From Streptomyces verrucosisporus (GTDB lineage: Bacteria; Actinomycetota; Actinomycetes; Streptomycetales; Streptomycetaceae), in NCBI RefSeq assembly GCF_017114865.1, contig NZ_JADEYH010000016.1, forward strand, positions 62,001 through 126,000: a stretch of DNA of 64,000 bases, read 5' to 3'. The notes beneath the pieces were generated by a model. It saw only the letters and a program-made list of their open reading frames with translations. It did no database searches and was not told the DNA's origin. Position numbers and translations under genes: made by a program. Shown here piece after piece: positions 16,386-23,536 of this stretch (the first letter of the stretch is position 1; each line of letters starts with the position of its first letter).

Positions 16386-17369
16386 TCAGAAAAGCACCCG
16401 GGCAAGGGCACCGCGTGCCGCGACCACCCTCGGATCCTCGTGCCCGACCACCTCGAAGAGCTCCAGCAGACGGACACGGACGGCCTCCCGGTCATCCCCC
16501 GCCGTACGGCGGACCGTCTCCACCAGCCGCCCGAAGGCGTCCTCGACGTGCCCGCCGGCCAGGTCGAGGTCGGCCGCCCTCAGCTGCGCCCGGACATCGG
16601 CGGGCGCCTCGGCCGCCTCCTCGCGCACCTGGGCCGCGTCCAGCCCCTGAACGCGCTGCAGAAGCTCGGCCTGGGCCAGGCCCAGCTTGGCCTCGGTGTT
16701 GGCCGGATCGTCGGCGAGCACGTTCCGATACGCCTGGATCGCGCCGCCCAGGTCCCCCGCGTCCAGCGCGGAGTGGGCGGCCACCAGCGCCGGGTCCTCC
16801 GGAACGACGGGCGCGGCCGGGGCCTGCCCGCCGCCCTCCACGGAGATGCCGGTGATGCCGAAGCGCTGCTCGGCGACCTGGACGAGCTGGTCCAGCACCT
16901 CGCGGACCTGCTGCTCGGGCGCCGCGCCCTGGAACAGCGGCAGGGCCTGGCCGGCCACCACCGCGAAGACGGCCGGGATGCCCTGCACCCCGAACTGCTG
17001 GAAGAGCGCCTGGTTGCGGTCGACGTCGATCTTGGCGAGGAGGAAGCGCCCGGCGTACTCGTGCGCCAGCCGCTCCAGCAGCGGGCCGAGCTGCTTGCAC
17101 GGGCCGCACCACTCGGCCCAGAAGTCGATGACCACCGGGACTTCGGCGGAGCGCTGGAGCACCTCCTGCTCGAAGTCCGCCTCCTCGACGTCGATCACCA
17201 GGGACACCGGAGCCGCTCCGGCCGCTCCCTCCGCACCGGCACCGCCGGCACCGCCCTGCTGCCGTGCGGCCCGGGCACGGGCCTCCTCGGCCTTCTGCTT
17301 GGCCTCCCCGGCCGCCTTCACCGCGGCGAGGTCGACCACTCCGCTCATGGACATGTTGCGTGGCTGCAT
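16386..17369 (-). CDS. Thioredoxin-TPR co-chaperone, YbbN/CnoX-like
   Basis: 327 residues starting MQPRNMSMSGVVDLAAVK with GGGGGAG upstream. The first ~70 residues are Ala/Glu/Lys-rich. A thioredoxin fold follows with an intact FWAEWCGPCKQ redox site and the cis-Pro loop GVQGIPAVFAV. The C-terminal half has TPR-like helices (AHSALDAGDLGGAIQAYRNVL, ANTEAKLGLAQAELL). E. coli CnoX/YbbN has the same layout but lost one active-site cysteine; here both remain, so reductase or isomerase activity is possible in addition to holdase function. It is probably cytoplasmic since no signal peptide is evident. It is a single-gene unit ending in the nested hairpin at 16297. Confidence 0.85.
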   Translation of the reverse strand: MQPRNMSMSGVVDLAAVKAAGEAKQKAEEARARAARQQGGAGGAGAEGAAGAAPVSLVIDVEEADFEQEVLQRSAEVPVVIDFWAEWCGPCKQLGPLLERLAHEYAGRFLLAKIDVDRNQALFQQFGVQGIPAVFAVVAGQALPLFQGAAPEQQVREVLDQLVQVAEQRFGITGISVEGGGQAPAAPVVPEDPALVAAHSALDAGDLGGAIQAYRNVLADDPANTEAKLGLAQAELLQRVQGLDAAQVREEAAEAPADVRAQLRAADLDLAGGHVEDAFGRLVETVRRTAGDDREAVRVRLLELFEVVGHEDPRVVAARGALARVLF

Positions 17370-17530
17370 GTGACCAGTCTCCCCCGTTCCCGGACCGTTC
17401 CGTGCAGCGTGTCGCACATCGGCGCCGGGTCCCCGTCCGGCGCCAGTGGTCGTCGCGTGATCGCCGCCCGGCTCCAGAGCCCCGGAACCAGCGTTTCGAT
17501 ACGCCTCGTAGCGTAACTCATGGCCCCGGT

Positions 17531-17536
17531 TACAGT
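17531..17536 (+). promoter_or_regulatory. -10 hexamer for a leaderless tetR transcript
   Basis: TACAGT is followed by six bases and then the ATG at 17543. No Shine-Dalgarno sequence is present, so transcription would start at the initiation codon. Confidence 0.5.
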
Positions 17537-17542
17537 CACCCC

Positions 17543-18229
17543 ATGGCCGATTCCGCTCGACGCACGGGCAGGCCGCGCAGCGCCGCGGCCGACCGCGCGA
17601 TCCTCGACGCGACGCGCTCGGCGCTGGTCGAGCTGGGGTGGGGCGGGCTGACCATGGGGGACGTGGCCGTGCGCGCGGGGGTGGCCAAAACCACCCTCTA
17701 CCGCCGCTGGGCGAACAAGAGCGAGATGGTCGTGGACGCCGTCGCCGTCCTCTTCGACGAGCTGGAGCTGCCCGACCTCGGCAGCCTGCGGGCGGACGTC
17801 GAGAGCGTGGTGCTCGCCTTCGCCGCGCTGCTGGAGCGGCCGGAGGCGAAGACGGCCCTGATGGCCGTCGTCGCCGAGGCCACCCGCGACGGCGCGCTGC
17901 GCGCCCGCATCCGCACCGCCATCGTGGAGCGCCAGAAGCGCCTGGTGGTCGAGGGCCGCCGCCGCGCCCAGACCCGGGGCGAACTCCCGCCCGACCCGCC
18001 CGGCCCGGAGGGCGCCGCCGCGGCGGACCGCGCCGCCGACCTGATCTTCGACGTGATCGCGGGCGCGGTCGTCCACCGCTCGCTGGTCAGCGCGGAGAGC
18101 GTCACCCCGGTGTGGGCCCGCTCCCTGACCGCCCTGCTGCTGCACGGCCTGTCCGCCACCACCGGCCCCGCCGCCGAGTCCGCCACCGGGCCCGCACCGG
18201 ACGGCTCCGGCGGCCCCGTGGACGCCTGA
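17543..18229 (+). CDS. TetR-family transcriptional regulator
   Basis: 228 residues. The N-terminal helix-turn-helix spans roughly residues 10-57 (ADRAILDATRSALVELGW, then MGDVAVRAGVAKTTLYRRW). The C-terminal part resembles the TetR_C_11-type ligand domain (LIFDVIAGAVVHRSLVSAE) and ends in a Gly/Pro/Ala tail. It is divergent from the thioredoxin-TPR gene and convergent with icmA. The ligand and targets are unknown; candidate operators are the palindromes at 16155 and 20157, but the sequence alone cannot link them. Probably a repressor made in small amounts from a leaderless message. Confidence 0.88.
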   Translation: MADSARRTGRPRSAAADRAILDATRSALVELGWGGLTMGDVAVRAGVAKTTLYRRWANKSEMVVDAVAVLFDELELPDLGSLRADVESVVLAFAALLERPEAKTALMAVVAEATRDGALRARIRTAIVERQKRLVVEGRRRAQTRGELPPDPPGPEGAAAADRAADLIFDVIAGAVVHRSLVSAESVTPVWARSLTALLLHGLSATTGPAAESATGPAPDGSGGPVDA

Positions 18230-18368
18230 CGGCCTCTGGTGCCATCCGGCGGGCCTCCGGCCGGCGGCGTCCGACGGCACCCGCACCGGCCACCCGGCGG
18301 GAGTCCCTCCCGCGCCCCCGGATGCGGGCCCGGGCCCCGACATCCGTCTTTCCGTGACAGGCCGGAGA

Positions 18369-18401
18369 CCCGGCTCCCGTCCCGGAGGGACGGGAGCCGG
18401 G
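18369..18401. terminator. Bidirectional terminator tetR/icmA
   Basis: Perfect 15-bp stem (18369-18383 with 18387-18401) and 3-base loop between convergent genes. Confidence 0.75.
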
Positions 18402-18444
18402 CGGGGTCCGGCACACGGCGTGGCGCACGGTGCGACGCGCCGCC

Positions 18445-20145
18445 TCAGAAGCCGGCGGGCTCGGTGTAGACGCCCCACTCCTCCCGCAGCACCCCGCAGA
18501 TCTCGCCCAGCGTCGCCTCGGCGCGCACCGCGTCCAGCATCGGCTCGATCATGTTGGAGCCGTCCCGGGCGGCGGCCAGCATCCCGTCCAGGGCGGCACG
18601 CACGCGCGCCTCGTCGCGCGCGGCCTTGCGGTCGGCCAGCACGCGCACCTGCTCGCGCTCGACCTCGTGGCTGACCCGCAGGATCTCCAGGTCCCCGGTG
18701 ACCGAGCCGGTGTGGCAGTTGACGCCGACGACCTTCTTCTCGCCCTTCTCCAGCGACTGCTGGTAGCGGAAGGCGGCCTCGGCGATCTCGCCGGTGAACC
18801 AGCCGTCCTCGATGCCGCGCAGGATGCCGGAGGTGATCGGGCCGATGGGGTGCTGCCCGTCGGGCACCGCGCGGCGGCCGCGCTCCCTGATCTGCTCGAA
18901 GATCTTCTCGGCGTCGGCCTCGATCCGGTCGGTCAGCGCCTCGATGTACCAGGAGCCGCCCAGCGGGTCGGCCACGTTGGCCACACCCGTCTCCTCCATC
19001 AGCACCTGCTGGGTGCGCAGCGCGATCTCCGCGGCCTGCTCGCTGGGCAGGGCGAGGGTCTCGTCCAGGGCGTTGGTGTGCAGGGAGTTGGTGCCGCCCA
19101 GCACCGCCGCCAGCGCCTCCACGGCGGTGCGCACCACGTTGTTGTACGGCTGCTGGGCGGTGAGCGAGACACCCGCGGTCTGGGTGTGGAAGCGCAGCCA
19201 CTGCGCCTTCTCGCTCTTCGCGCCGTAGACGTCCCGCATCCAGCGGGCCCAGATCCGCCGGGCGGCGCGGAACTTGGCGATCTCCTCGAAGAAGTCCAGG
19301 TGCGCGTCGAAGAAGAACGACAGGCCGGGCGCGAAGGCGTCCACGTCCAGGCCGCGCGAGAGGCCCAGCTCCACGTAGCCGAAGCCGTCGGCGAGGGTGT
19401 ACGCCAGCTCCTGCGCGGCCGTCGAGCCGGCCTCGCGGATGTGGTAGCCGGAGACCGACAGCGGCTTGTACGCCGGGATGCCCCGGGCGCAGTGCTCCAT
19501 CAGGTCGCCGATCAGGCGCAGATGCGGCTCCGGCTCGAAGAGCCACTCCTTCTGCGCGATGTACTCCTTGAAGATGTCCGTCTGGAGCGTGCCGTTGAGG
19601 ACGGCGGGGTCCACGCCCTGCCGTTCGGCGGCCACCAGGTACATGCAGAACACCGGCACGGCCGGGCCGCTGATCGTCATCGAGGTGGTGACGTCGCCCA
19701 GCGGGATGTCCCGGAAGAGGACCTCCATGTCGGCGGCGGAGTCGATGGCGACACCGCAGTGGCCGACCTCCCCCAGCGAGCGCGGGTCGTCGGAGTCGCG
19801 GCCCATCAGGGTGGGCATGTCGAAGGCGACCGACAGCCCGCCGCCGCCGGCCGCGAGGATCATCTTGTAGCGCTCGTTGGTCTGCTCGGCGTTGCCGAAG
19901 CCCGCGAACTGGCGGATGGTCCAGGTCCGGCCGCGGTAGCCGGTGGGATACAGACCGCGGGTGAAGGGGAACTCGCCGGGCCAGCCGATCCTCTCGAACC
20001 CCTCGACGGTGTCGCCGGGCGCGGGGCCGTAGACCGGCTCGACGGGGTCGCCGGAGAGCGTGGTGAAGTCGGCGTCCCGCTTGCGTGCGGTGTCGTACCG
20101 GGCCTGCCAGCGGCGGCGGCCCTCTGCGATGGCGTCAGCGTCCAT
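18445..20145 (-). CDS. icmA: Isobutyryl-CoA mutase large subunit (B12-dependent)
   Basis: Rearranges isobutyryl-CoA and n-butyryl-CoA with adenosylcobalamin, linking valine catabolism and butyrate to polyketide precursors. The start at 20145 gives 566 residues, the size I recall for IcmA from S. cinnamonensis. Residue 80 is Phe (IRQFAGFG) and residue 198 is Gln (EYIAQKEW). Methylmalonyl-CoA mutases have Tyr and Arg at these carboxylate-binding positions, so the sequence argues directly for isobutyryl-CoA. The C-terminal B12-binding domain is absent, as expected for the two-subunit enzyme; the small subunit icmB is not in this window. The partner genes meaB and a cobalamin adenosyltransferase are at 28.8 and 44.3 kb. 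A palindrome overlaps its upstream region (20157-20174). Confidence 0.93.
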   Translation of the reverse strand: MDADAIAEGRRRWQARYDTARKRDADFTTLSGDPVEPVYGPAPGDTVEGFERIGWPGEFPFTRGLYPTGYRGRTWTIRQFAGFGNAEQTNERYKMILAAGGGGLSVAFDMPTLMGRDSDDPRSLGEVGHCGVAIDSAADMEVLFRDIPLGDVTTSMTISGPAVPVFCMYLVAAERQGVDPAVLNGTLQTDIFKEYIAQKEWLFEPEPHLRLIGDLMEHCARGIPAYKPLSVSGYHIREAGSTAAQELAYTLADGFGYVELGLSRGLDVDAFAPGLSFFFDAHLDFFEEIAKFRAARRIWARWMRDVYGAKSEKAQWLRFHTQTAGVSLTAQQPYNNVVRTAVEALAAVLGGTNSLHTNALDETLALPSEQAAEIALRTQQVLMEETGVANVADPLGGSWYIEALTDRIEADAEKIFEQIRERGRRAVPDGQHPIGPITSGILRGIEDGWFTGEIAEAAFRYQQSLEKGEKKVVGVNCHTGSVTGDLEILRVSHEVEREQVRVLADRKAARDEARVRAALDGMLAAARDGSNMIEPMLDAVRAEATLGEICGVLREEWGVYTEPAGF

Positions 20146-20156
20146 ACGCACAAATT

Positions 20157-20174
20157 TACTAGGACGTCCAAGTA
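20157..20174. promoter_or_regulatory. Near-perfect 18-bp palindrome upstream of icmA
   Basis: TACT-A-GGACGTCC-A-AGTA, broken only at the two single-base positions, lies 12 bases before the icmA ATG. A repressor bound here would block transcription start or early elongation. An untranslated leader with no clear Shine-Dalgarno is consistent with tight overlap of promoter and operator. Confidence 0.55.
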
Positions 20175-20235
20175 ATTGTCGATGGAAGACCGCCCGGTGC
20201 GGCGCGGCGCACACGGACGGTCCAGCGTGCCTCGA

Positions 20236-20257
20236 CCCCGGGGCCCGGGCCCCGGGG
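20236..20257 (-). terminator. GC palindrome after the DUF3817 gene
   Basis: 22-bp perfect palindrome made only of G and C, six bases past the stop of the 20263-20601 gene. A short alternating GC tract could also arise by chance. Confidence 0.45.
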
Positions 20258-20262
20258 AGCCC

Positions 20263-20601
20263 TCAGGCCTCGGCGGGGACGGCCTCGTCGTCCTCGACCA
20301 GCGGCTCGACCTCGCGCGAGACCTTCCGCTCGACGAAGAACGCGGCGGTGGGGATGGTGCCGGCGAGCAGCACCCATGCCAGCTTGCCGAACTTCCACTT
20401 CGCCTTGGAGCCCAGGTCGAAGGCGAAGACCAGGTACAGCACGTACAGCCAGCCGTGGGCGAGGCTGACGACGTAGGTGAAGCCCTCGGCGCCGTCCGTC
20501 TCCAGCAGGTATTTGCCGATCATGCCGATGACCAGCAGGACCAGCAGGACACCGGTGACGTAGGCCATCACCCGGTAGCGGGTGAGCACGCTCTTCTTCA
20601 T
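20263..20601 (-). CDS. DUF3817 integral membrane protein
   Basis: 112 residues, start MKKSVLTRYR at 20601. Three hydrophobic segments: VMAYVTGVLLVLLVIGMIG, FTYVVSLAHGWLYVLYLVFAF and LAWVLLAGTIPTAAFFVE. Actinobacterial DUF3817 proteins share the HGWLYVLY-type motif and are found mostly as small standalone proteins of unknown function. The acidic tail (EPLVEDDEAVPAEA) should face the cytoplasm. A second DUF3817 gene lies at 21598, so two paralogues bracket a MarR gene and a thiamine-binding-type gene. Confidence 0.82.
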   Translation of the reverse strand: MKKSVLTRYRVMAYVTGVLLVLLVIGMIGKYLLETDGAEGFTYVVSLAHGWLYVLYLVFAFDLGSKAKWKFGKLAWVLLAGTIPTAAFFVERKVSREVEPLVEDDEAVPAEA

Positions 20602-20705
20602 GCACACGAGCGTAACCGGCACCGCGCGTCGTCCGGCCGGGGCCCCGGGACGGCGGAACCCGGCGGTCCGGTGAGCACTCTGCGGGAGTGCGGCGGGAGC
20701 GCGGC

Positions 20706-21215
20706 TCAGCCTTCCTTGAAGTCCCCCGCGGCCACACGCAGCGGTCTGAGCAGCGCGAAGATCTCGTCGCACTCCTCGTCGTCGTACGCCCCCAGCCCGA
20801 AGTCCATCGCCATCAGGTCGCGGGTGGCCGCCTCGCACACCTCGCGCCCCCGGTCGGTGATGGAGGCGAGCGTGCCGCGGCCGTCGTTGGGGTTGGGGCG
20901 CTTGGCCACCAGACCGGACCTCACCAGGCGGTCGACGGTGTTGGTCACGGAGGTGGGGTGGACCATCAGCCGCTCGCCGATCTTCGACATCGGCAGTTCG
21001 CCCGCCTTGGAGAAGGTCAGCAGCACCAGCGCCTCGTAGCGGGCGAAGGTCAGACCGTAGGGCTTGACGACGGCGTCGACCTCGGCGAGCAGGATCTGGT
21101 GCGCACGCATGACCGAGGTGATCGCGGCCATCGAGGGCACGGAGCCCCATCGCTGCTTCCACAGTTCGTCGGCGCGGGCGATCGGGTCGAACGTCAGGCT
21201 GAGCGGCTTCGGCAC
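20706..21215 (-). CDS. MarR-family transcriptional regulator
   Basis: 169 residues from a GTG start. Winged helix is recognisable in YGLTFARYEALVLL, ELPMSKIGERLMVHPTSVTN (recognition helix region) and the wing RPNPNDGRGTLASIT. TAAGGT (21223-21228 complement) lies seven bases before the start, suggesting a leaderless message. It may control the adjacent membrane-protein genes or icmA. In S. coelicolor a MarR gene sits in the same place near icmA, by my memory. Ligand unknown. Confidence 0.88.
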   Translation of the reverse strand: MPKPLSLTFDPIARADELWKQRWGSVPSMAAITSVMRAHQILLAEVDAVVKPYGLTFARYEALVLLTFSKAGELPMSKIGERLMVHPTSVTNTVDRLVRSGLVAKRPNPNDGRGTLASITDRGREVCEAATRDLMAMDFGLGAYDDEECDEIFALLRPLRVAAGDFKEG

Positions 21216-21270
21216 GGCTACGACCTTACCGGCCGGTCACATCGTGGTCAGCTCCGTCTCAGCAATCGGG

Positions 21271-21297
21271 CCGCCCGGCGGCTGCGCCGCCGGGCGG
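21271..21297 (-). terminator. Hairpin after the thiamine-binding-type gene
   Basis: 12-bp perfect stem with a TGC loop, 13 bases beyond the stop codon at 21311. Confidence 0.6.
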
Positions 21298-21310
21298 GAC
21301 AGGCCGGCGC

Positions 21311-21601
21311 TCAGCCCAGGTGCCGCTCGACGGTGGCGACCTTGGAGGTCAGACCGTCGGTGACACCGGGGCGGATATCGGCCTTGAGGACGAGCGAGAC
21401 ACGCGGCGCCCGGGCCTCGACGGCGGCCACCGCCCGCCGCACGACCTCCATGCACTCCTCCCACTCGCCCTCGACCGAGGTGAACATCGCGTCGGTGCGG
21501 TTGGGCAGCCCGGACTCGCGGACCACGTGCACCGCGTCGGCGACGTACTCCCCCACGTCCTCGCCGACCCCGAGCGGAGTGACGGAGAAGGCGACGATCA
21601 C
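21311..21601 (-). CDS. MTH1187/YkoF-type thiamine-binding family protein
   Basis: 96 residues from GTG at 21601. Begins MIVAFSVTPLGVGEDVGEYV and contains VRESGLPNRTDAMFTSVEGEW, both typical of the PF01910 (DUF77) family. These are small ferredoxin-like folds, some of which bind thiamine or its pyrimidine precursor. The start overlaps the stop of the upstream DUF3817 gene by four bases (GTGA), so the two are translated together. Whether this one binds thiamine is not known; no THI-box riboswitch was seen nearby. Confidence 0.85.
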   Translation of the reverse strand: MIVAFSVTPLGVGEDVGEYVADAVHVVRESGLPNRTDAMFTSVEGEWEECMEVVRRAVAAVEARAPRVSLVLKADIRPGVTDGLTSKVATVERHLG

Positions 21602-21972
21602 GCGTCCACCGCCCCCGTGCGGGGCCGCTCGTCCTGCCCGGCCCGCTCGGCGCGGGCCCGGGCGGCGATCACGCTCGCCTCGGTCTCGCGGCGCAGCAGC
21701 CTGTCGGCGTAGAAACCGCCGCCGGGCAGCACCGAGAGCGCGAAGTAGAACGCGGCGCGGCTCATCGGCCACCTGGCTCGGTTCCAGGCGTCCAGCCAGA
21801 AGATCACGTAGAGCACGAAGAGGGCGCCATGGACGGCGCCCATCACCGGCACCGCGTTGAACTCGGTCGTGCGCTTGAGCACGGAGCACACCAGAAGCAG
21901 CAGGAAGGAGACTGCCTCCGGGGTGGAGACGAGCCGGAGGCGGCGGAGCGCCGAAGCGGTCTTGAGGTCCAC
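21598..21972 (-). CDS. DUF3817 integral membrane protein, second copy
   Basis: 124 residues from a GTG at 21972 with AAGGA seven bases upstream. Same layout as the 20263 protein: three hydrophobic stretches including AVSFLLLLVCSVLKRTTEF, VMGAVHGALFVLYVIFWLDAW and FYFALSVLPGGGFYADRLL. The conserved HGALFVLY corresponds to HGWLYVLY in the paralogue. The tail is charged. Translationally coupled to the thiamine-binding-type gene, which suggests the pair work together, for example in a transport or sensing role at the membrane; that is inference. Confidence 0.8.
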   Translation of the reverse strand: MDLKTASALRRLRLVSTPEAVSFLLLLVCSVLKRTTEFNAVPVMGAVHGALFVLYVIFWLDAWNRARWPMSRAAFYFALSVLPGGGFYADRLLRRETEASVIAARARAERAGQDERPRTGAVDA

Positions 21973-22044
21973 GGGAGATCCTTTGTGAAGGGATGCACAA
22001 GCTCTGTCATTGTGGCAGCCTCCCGCCGGAGGCCCGCGTCCGGG

Positions 22045-22050
22045 TAGATT
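22045..22050 (+). promoter_or_regulatory. -10 hexamer for leaderless AIM24 operon transcript
   Basis: TAGATT followed by six bases and the GTG start at 22057; no ribosome binding site. Confidence 0.55.
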
Positions 22051-22056
22051 CGCACC

Positions 22057-22695
22057 GTGGCTCAGTTCCGACTCCAAGGCGGCAAGGTCCTCGCCGTCGA
22101 CCTGGCAGGCGACACCGTCAGGGCCAAGAACGGCTCGATGGTCGCCTACGACGGCCAGATGGCCTTCAAGAAACTCACCGGCGGCGGTGAGGGCCTGCGC
22201 GGCCTGGTCACCCGCCGCCTCACCGGCGAGCAGATGGAGATGATGGAGGTGAAGGGGCAGGGCACCTGCTACTTCGCCGACCGCGCGAGCGACATCGGCC
22301 TGGTGACGCTCCAGGGGCAGAAGCTCCATGTGGAGTCCAGCAACCTGCTGTGCGCCGACGGCTCCCTGCGCACCGGCACCACCTTCACCGGGCTGCGCGG
22401 CGCCTCCCAGGGCAACGGCCTGTTCACCACCACGGTCGAGGGCACCGGCACGGCCGCGCTGATGTCGGACGGCCCGGCGGTGGTGCTGCGCGTCACACCG
22501 CAGTCCCCGCTCCAGGTGGACCCGGGGGCGTACGTGGCCCACACCGGGGATCTGCGGCAGGAGTTCCAGACGGGCGTGAACTTCCGGACCTTCATGGGCG
22601 AGGGGTCGGGCGAGTCCTTCCAGATCCGCTTCGAGGGCGAAGGGCTGGTCTACGTCCAGCCCAGCGAGCGGAACACGATCGGCGGTGATGTCTGA
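22057..22695 (+). CDS. AIM24 family protein 1
   Basis: 212 residues. Matches the AIM24/DUF124 fold (TRAP-like beta repeats) through NGSMVAYDGQMAFKKL, GEGLRGLVTRRLTGEQ, GLFTTTVEGTGTAALM and LQVDPGAYVAHTG. First of three consecutive AIM24 genes. In yeast the family name comes from a mitochondrial inner-membrane protein; bacterial members have no settled function. No signal peptide, so cytoplasmic or membrane-peripheral. It differs from the second copy mainly at the start and end. It is followed by a tandem repeat rather than being joined directly to the next copy. Confidence 0.87.
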   Translation: MAQFRLQGGKVLAVDLAGDTVRAKNGSMVAYDGQMAFKKLTGGGEGLRGLVTRRLTGEQMEMMEVKGQGTCYFADRASDIGLVTLQGQKLHVESSNLLCADGSLRTGTTFTGLRGASQGNGLFTTTVEGTGTAALMSDGPAVVLRVTPQSPLQVDPGAYVAHTGDLRQEFQTGVNFRTFMGEGSGESFQIRFEGEGLVYVQPSERNTIGGDV

Positions 22696-22875
22696 CCGTG
22701 AGCGACGCACGTGCGGCCACCGGCCCGCAGACCACCGCCAAACCCGCACCTCCGCGCCGCACGAGCGGAGAAGCCCACGAAGAAAACACCGTGAGCGACG
22801 CACGTGCGGCCACCGGCCCGCAGACCACCGCCAAACCCGCACCTCCGCGCCGCACGAGCGGAGAAGCCCACGAAG
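22695..22875. repeat. Two-copy tandem repeat, 88 bp at 93-bp period
   Basis: Positions 22695-22782 and 22788-22875 are identical over 88 bases, separated by a 5-base joint. The period of 93 is a multiple of three, so both copies read in the same frame on either strand. The sequence contains an internal GCGGGCC/GGCCGC hairpin. Exact identity between copies suggests recent duplication or selection on the DNA itself. I have a vague memory of similar repeats in other Streptomyces intergenic regions but cannot confirm it. Confidence 0.9.
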
Positions 22876-22886
22876 GGGGTGCTTGA
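22698..22886 (+). CDS. Possible 62-residue two-repeat peptide
   Basis: The GTG frame encodes two 31-residue copies beginning VSDARAATGPQTTAKPAPPR. They are basic, proline-rich and predicted disordered. The stop overlaps the ATG of the second AIM24 gene (ATGA), which would couple their translation, and the start lies two bases after the first AIM24 stop. Against it, there is no ribosome binding site and the minus strand is open across the repeat too. It may be a linker left by a repeat insertion rather than a protein gene. Confidence 0.35.
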   Translation: MSDARAATGPQTTAKPAPPRRTSGEAHEENTVSDARAATGPQTTAKPAPPRRTSGEAHEGGA

Positions 22887-23536
22887 TGCCGTTCCGGGAG
22901 ATCGGTTCCAAGATGGTCGAGGCCCGGGTGGCGCCCGGGCAGCGGATGTTCAGCCAGCGCGGCGCGATGATCGCGTACAAGGGCGAGGTCTCCTTCACAC
23001 CCAGCATCCAGGGCGGCCAGGGCGGCATCGGCTCGATGATCGGGCGGCGGCTGGCCGGCGAGGCGGCTCCGCTGATGGTGGTGGAGGGCGACGGCACGGT
23101 GCTGTTCGGCCACGGCGGCCACCACGTCGAGGTGGTCGAACTGTCCGGCGACACCCTCTGCGTGGAGGCCGACCGGCTGCTCGCGTTCGACGGGACGCTG
23201 GAGCAGGGCACGATGTTCATGGGCTCCCAGGGCGGGGTCATGGGCATGGTGCGCGGCCAGGTGACCGGGCAGGGGCTGTTCACCACGACGCTCTCCGGGC
23301 ACGGCTCGGTGGCCGTGATGGCCCACGGCGGGGTGATCCGGCTCCCGATCACCCCGGGCCGCCCCGTCCACGTCGACCCGCAGGCGTACGTCGCCCACCA
23401 CGGGGACGTACGCAACAAGCTCTCCACGGCGCTCGGCTGGCGGGACATGGTCGGGCGCGGCTCGGGCGAGGCGTTCCAGTTGGAGCTGTCCGGGCAGGGC
23501 GAGGTGTTCGTACAGGCCAGCGAGGAGAAGCTGTGA
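22886..23536 (+). CDS. AIM24 family protein 2
   Basis: 216 residues starting MPFREIGSKMVEARVAPGQ. Shares with copy 1 the sequence skeleton GAMIAYKGEVSF, GSMIGRRLAGE, GQGLFTTTLSGHGSVAVM, VHVDPQAYVAHHGD and a closing QLELSGQGEVFVQAS. CGAAGGGGG precedes the ATG. Its stop overlaps the start of copy 3 by four bases. The three proteins are likely to form one complex, since AIM24 folds resemble ring-forming TRAP-type domains; this is inference. Confidence 0.88.
   Translation: MPFREIGSKMVEARVAPGQRMFSQRGAMIAYKGEVSFTPSIQGGQGGIGSMIGRRLAGEAAPLMVVEGDGTVLFGHGGHHVEVVELSGDTLCVEADRLLAFDGTLEQGTMFMGSQGGVMGMVRGQVTGQGLFTTTLSGHGSVAVMAHGGVIRLPITPGRPVHVDPQAYVAHHGDVRNKLSTALGWRDMVGRGSGEAFQLELSGQGEVFVQASEEKL

Noticed and set aside
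18445..20145. Methylmalonyl-CoA mutase (mutB)
   Set aside because: Length 566, no B12 domain, and Phe80/Gln198 favour isobutyryl-CoA mutase.
22695..22875. CRISPR array
   Set aside because: Only two copies, 88-base units and a 5-base joint; no spacers and no cas genes.
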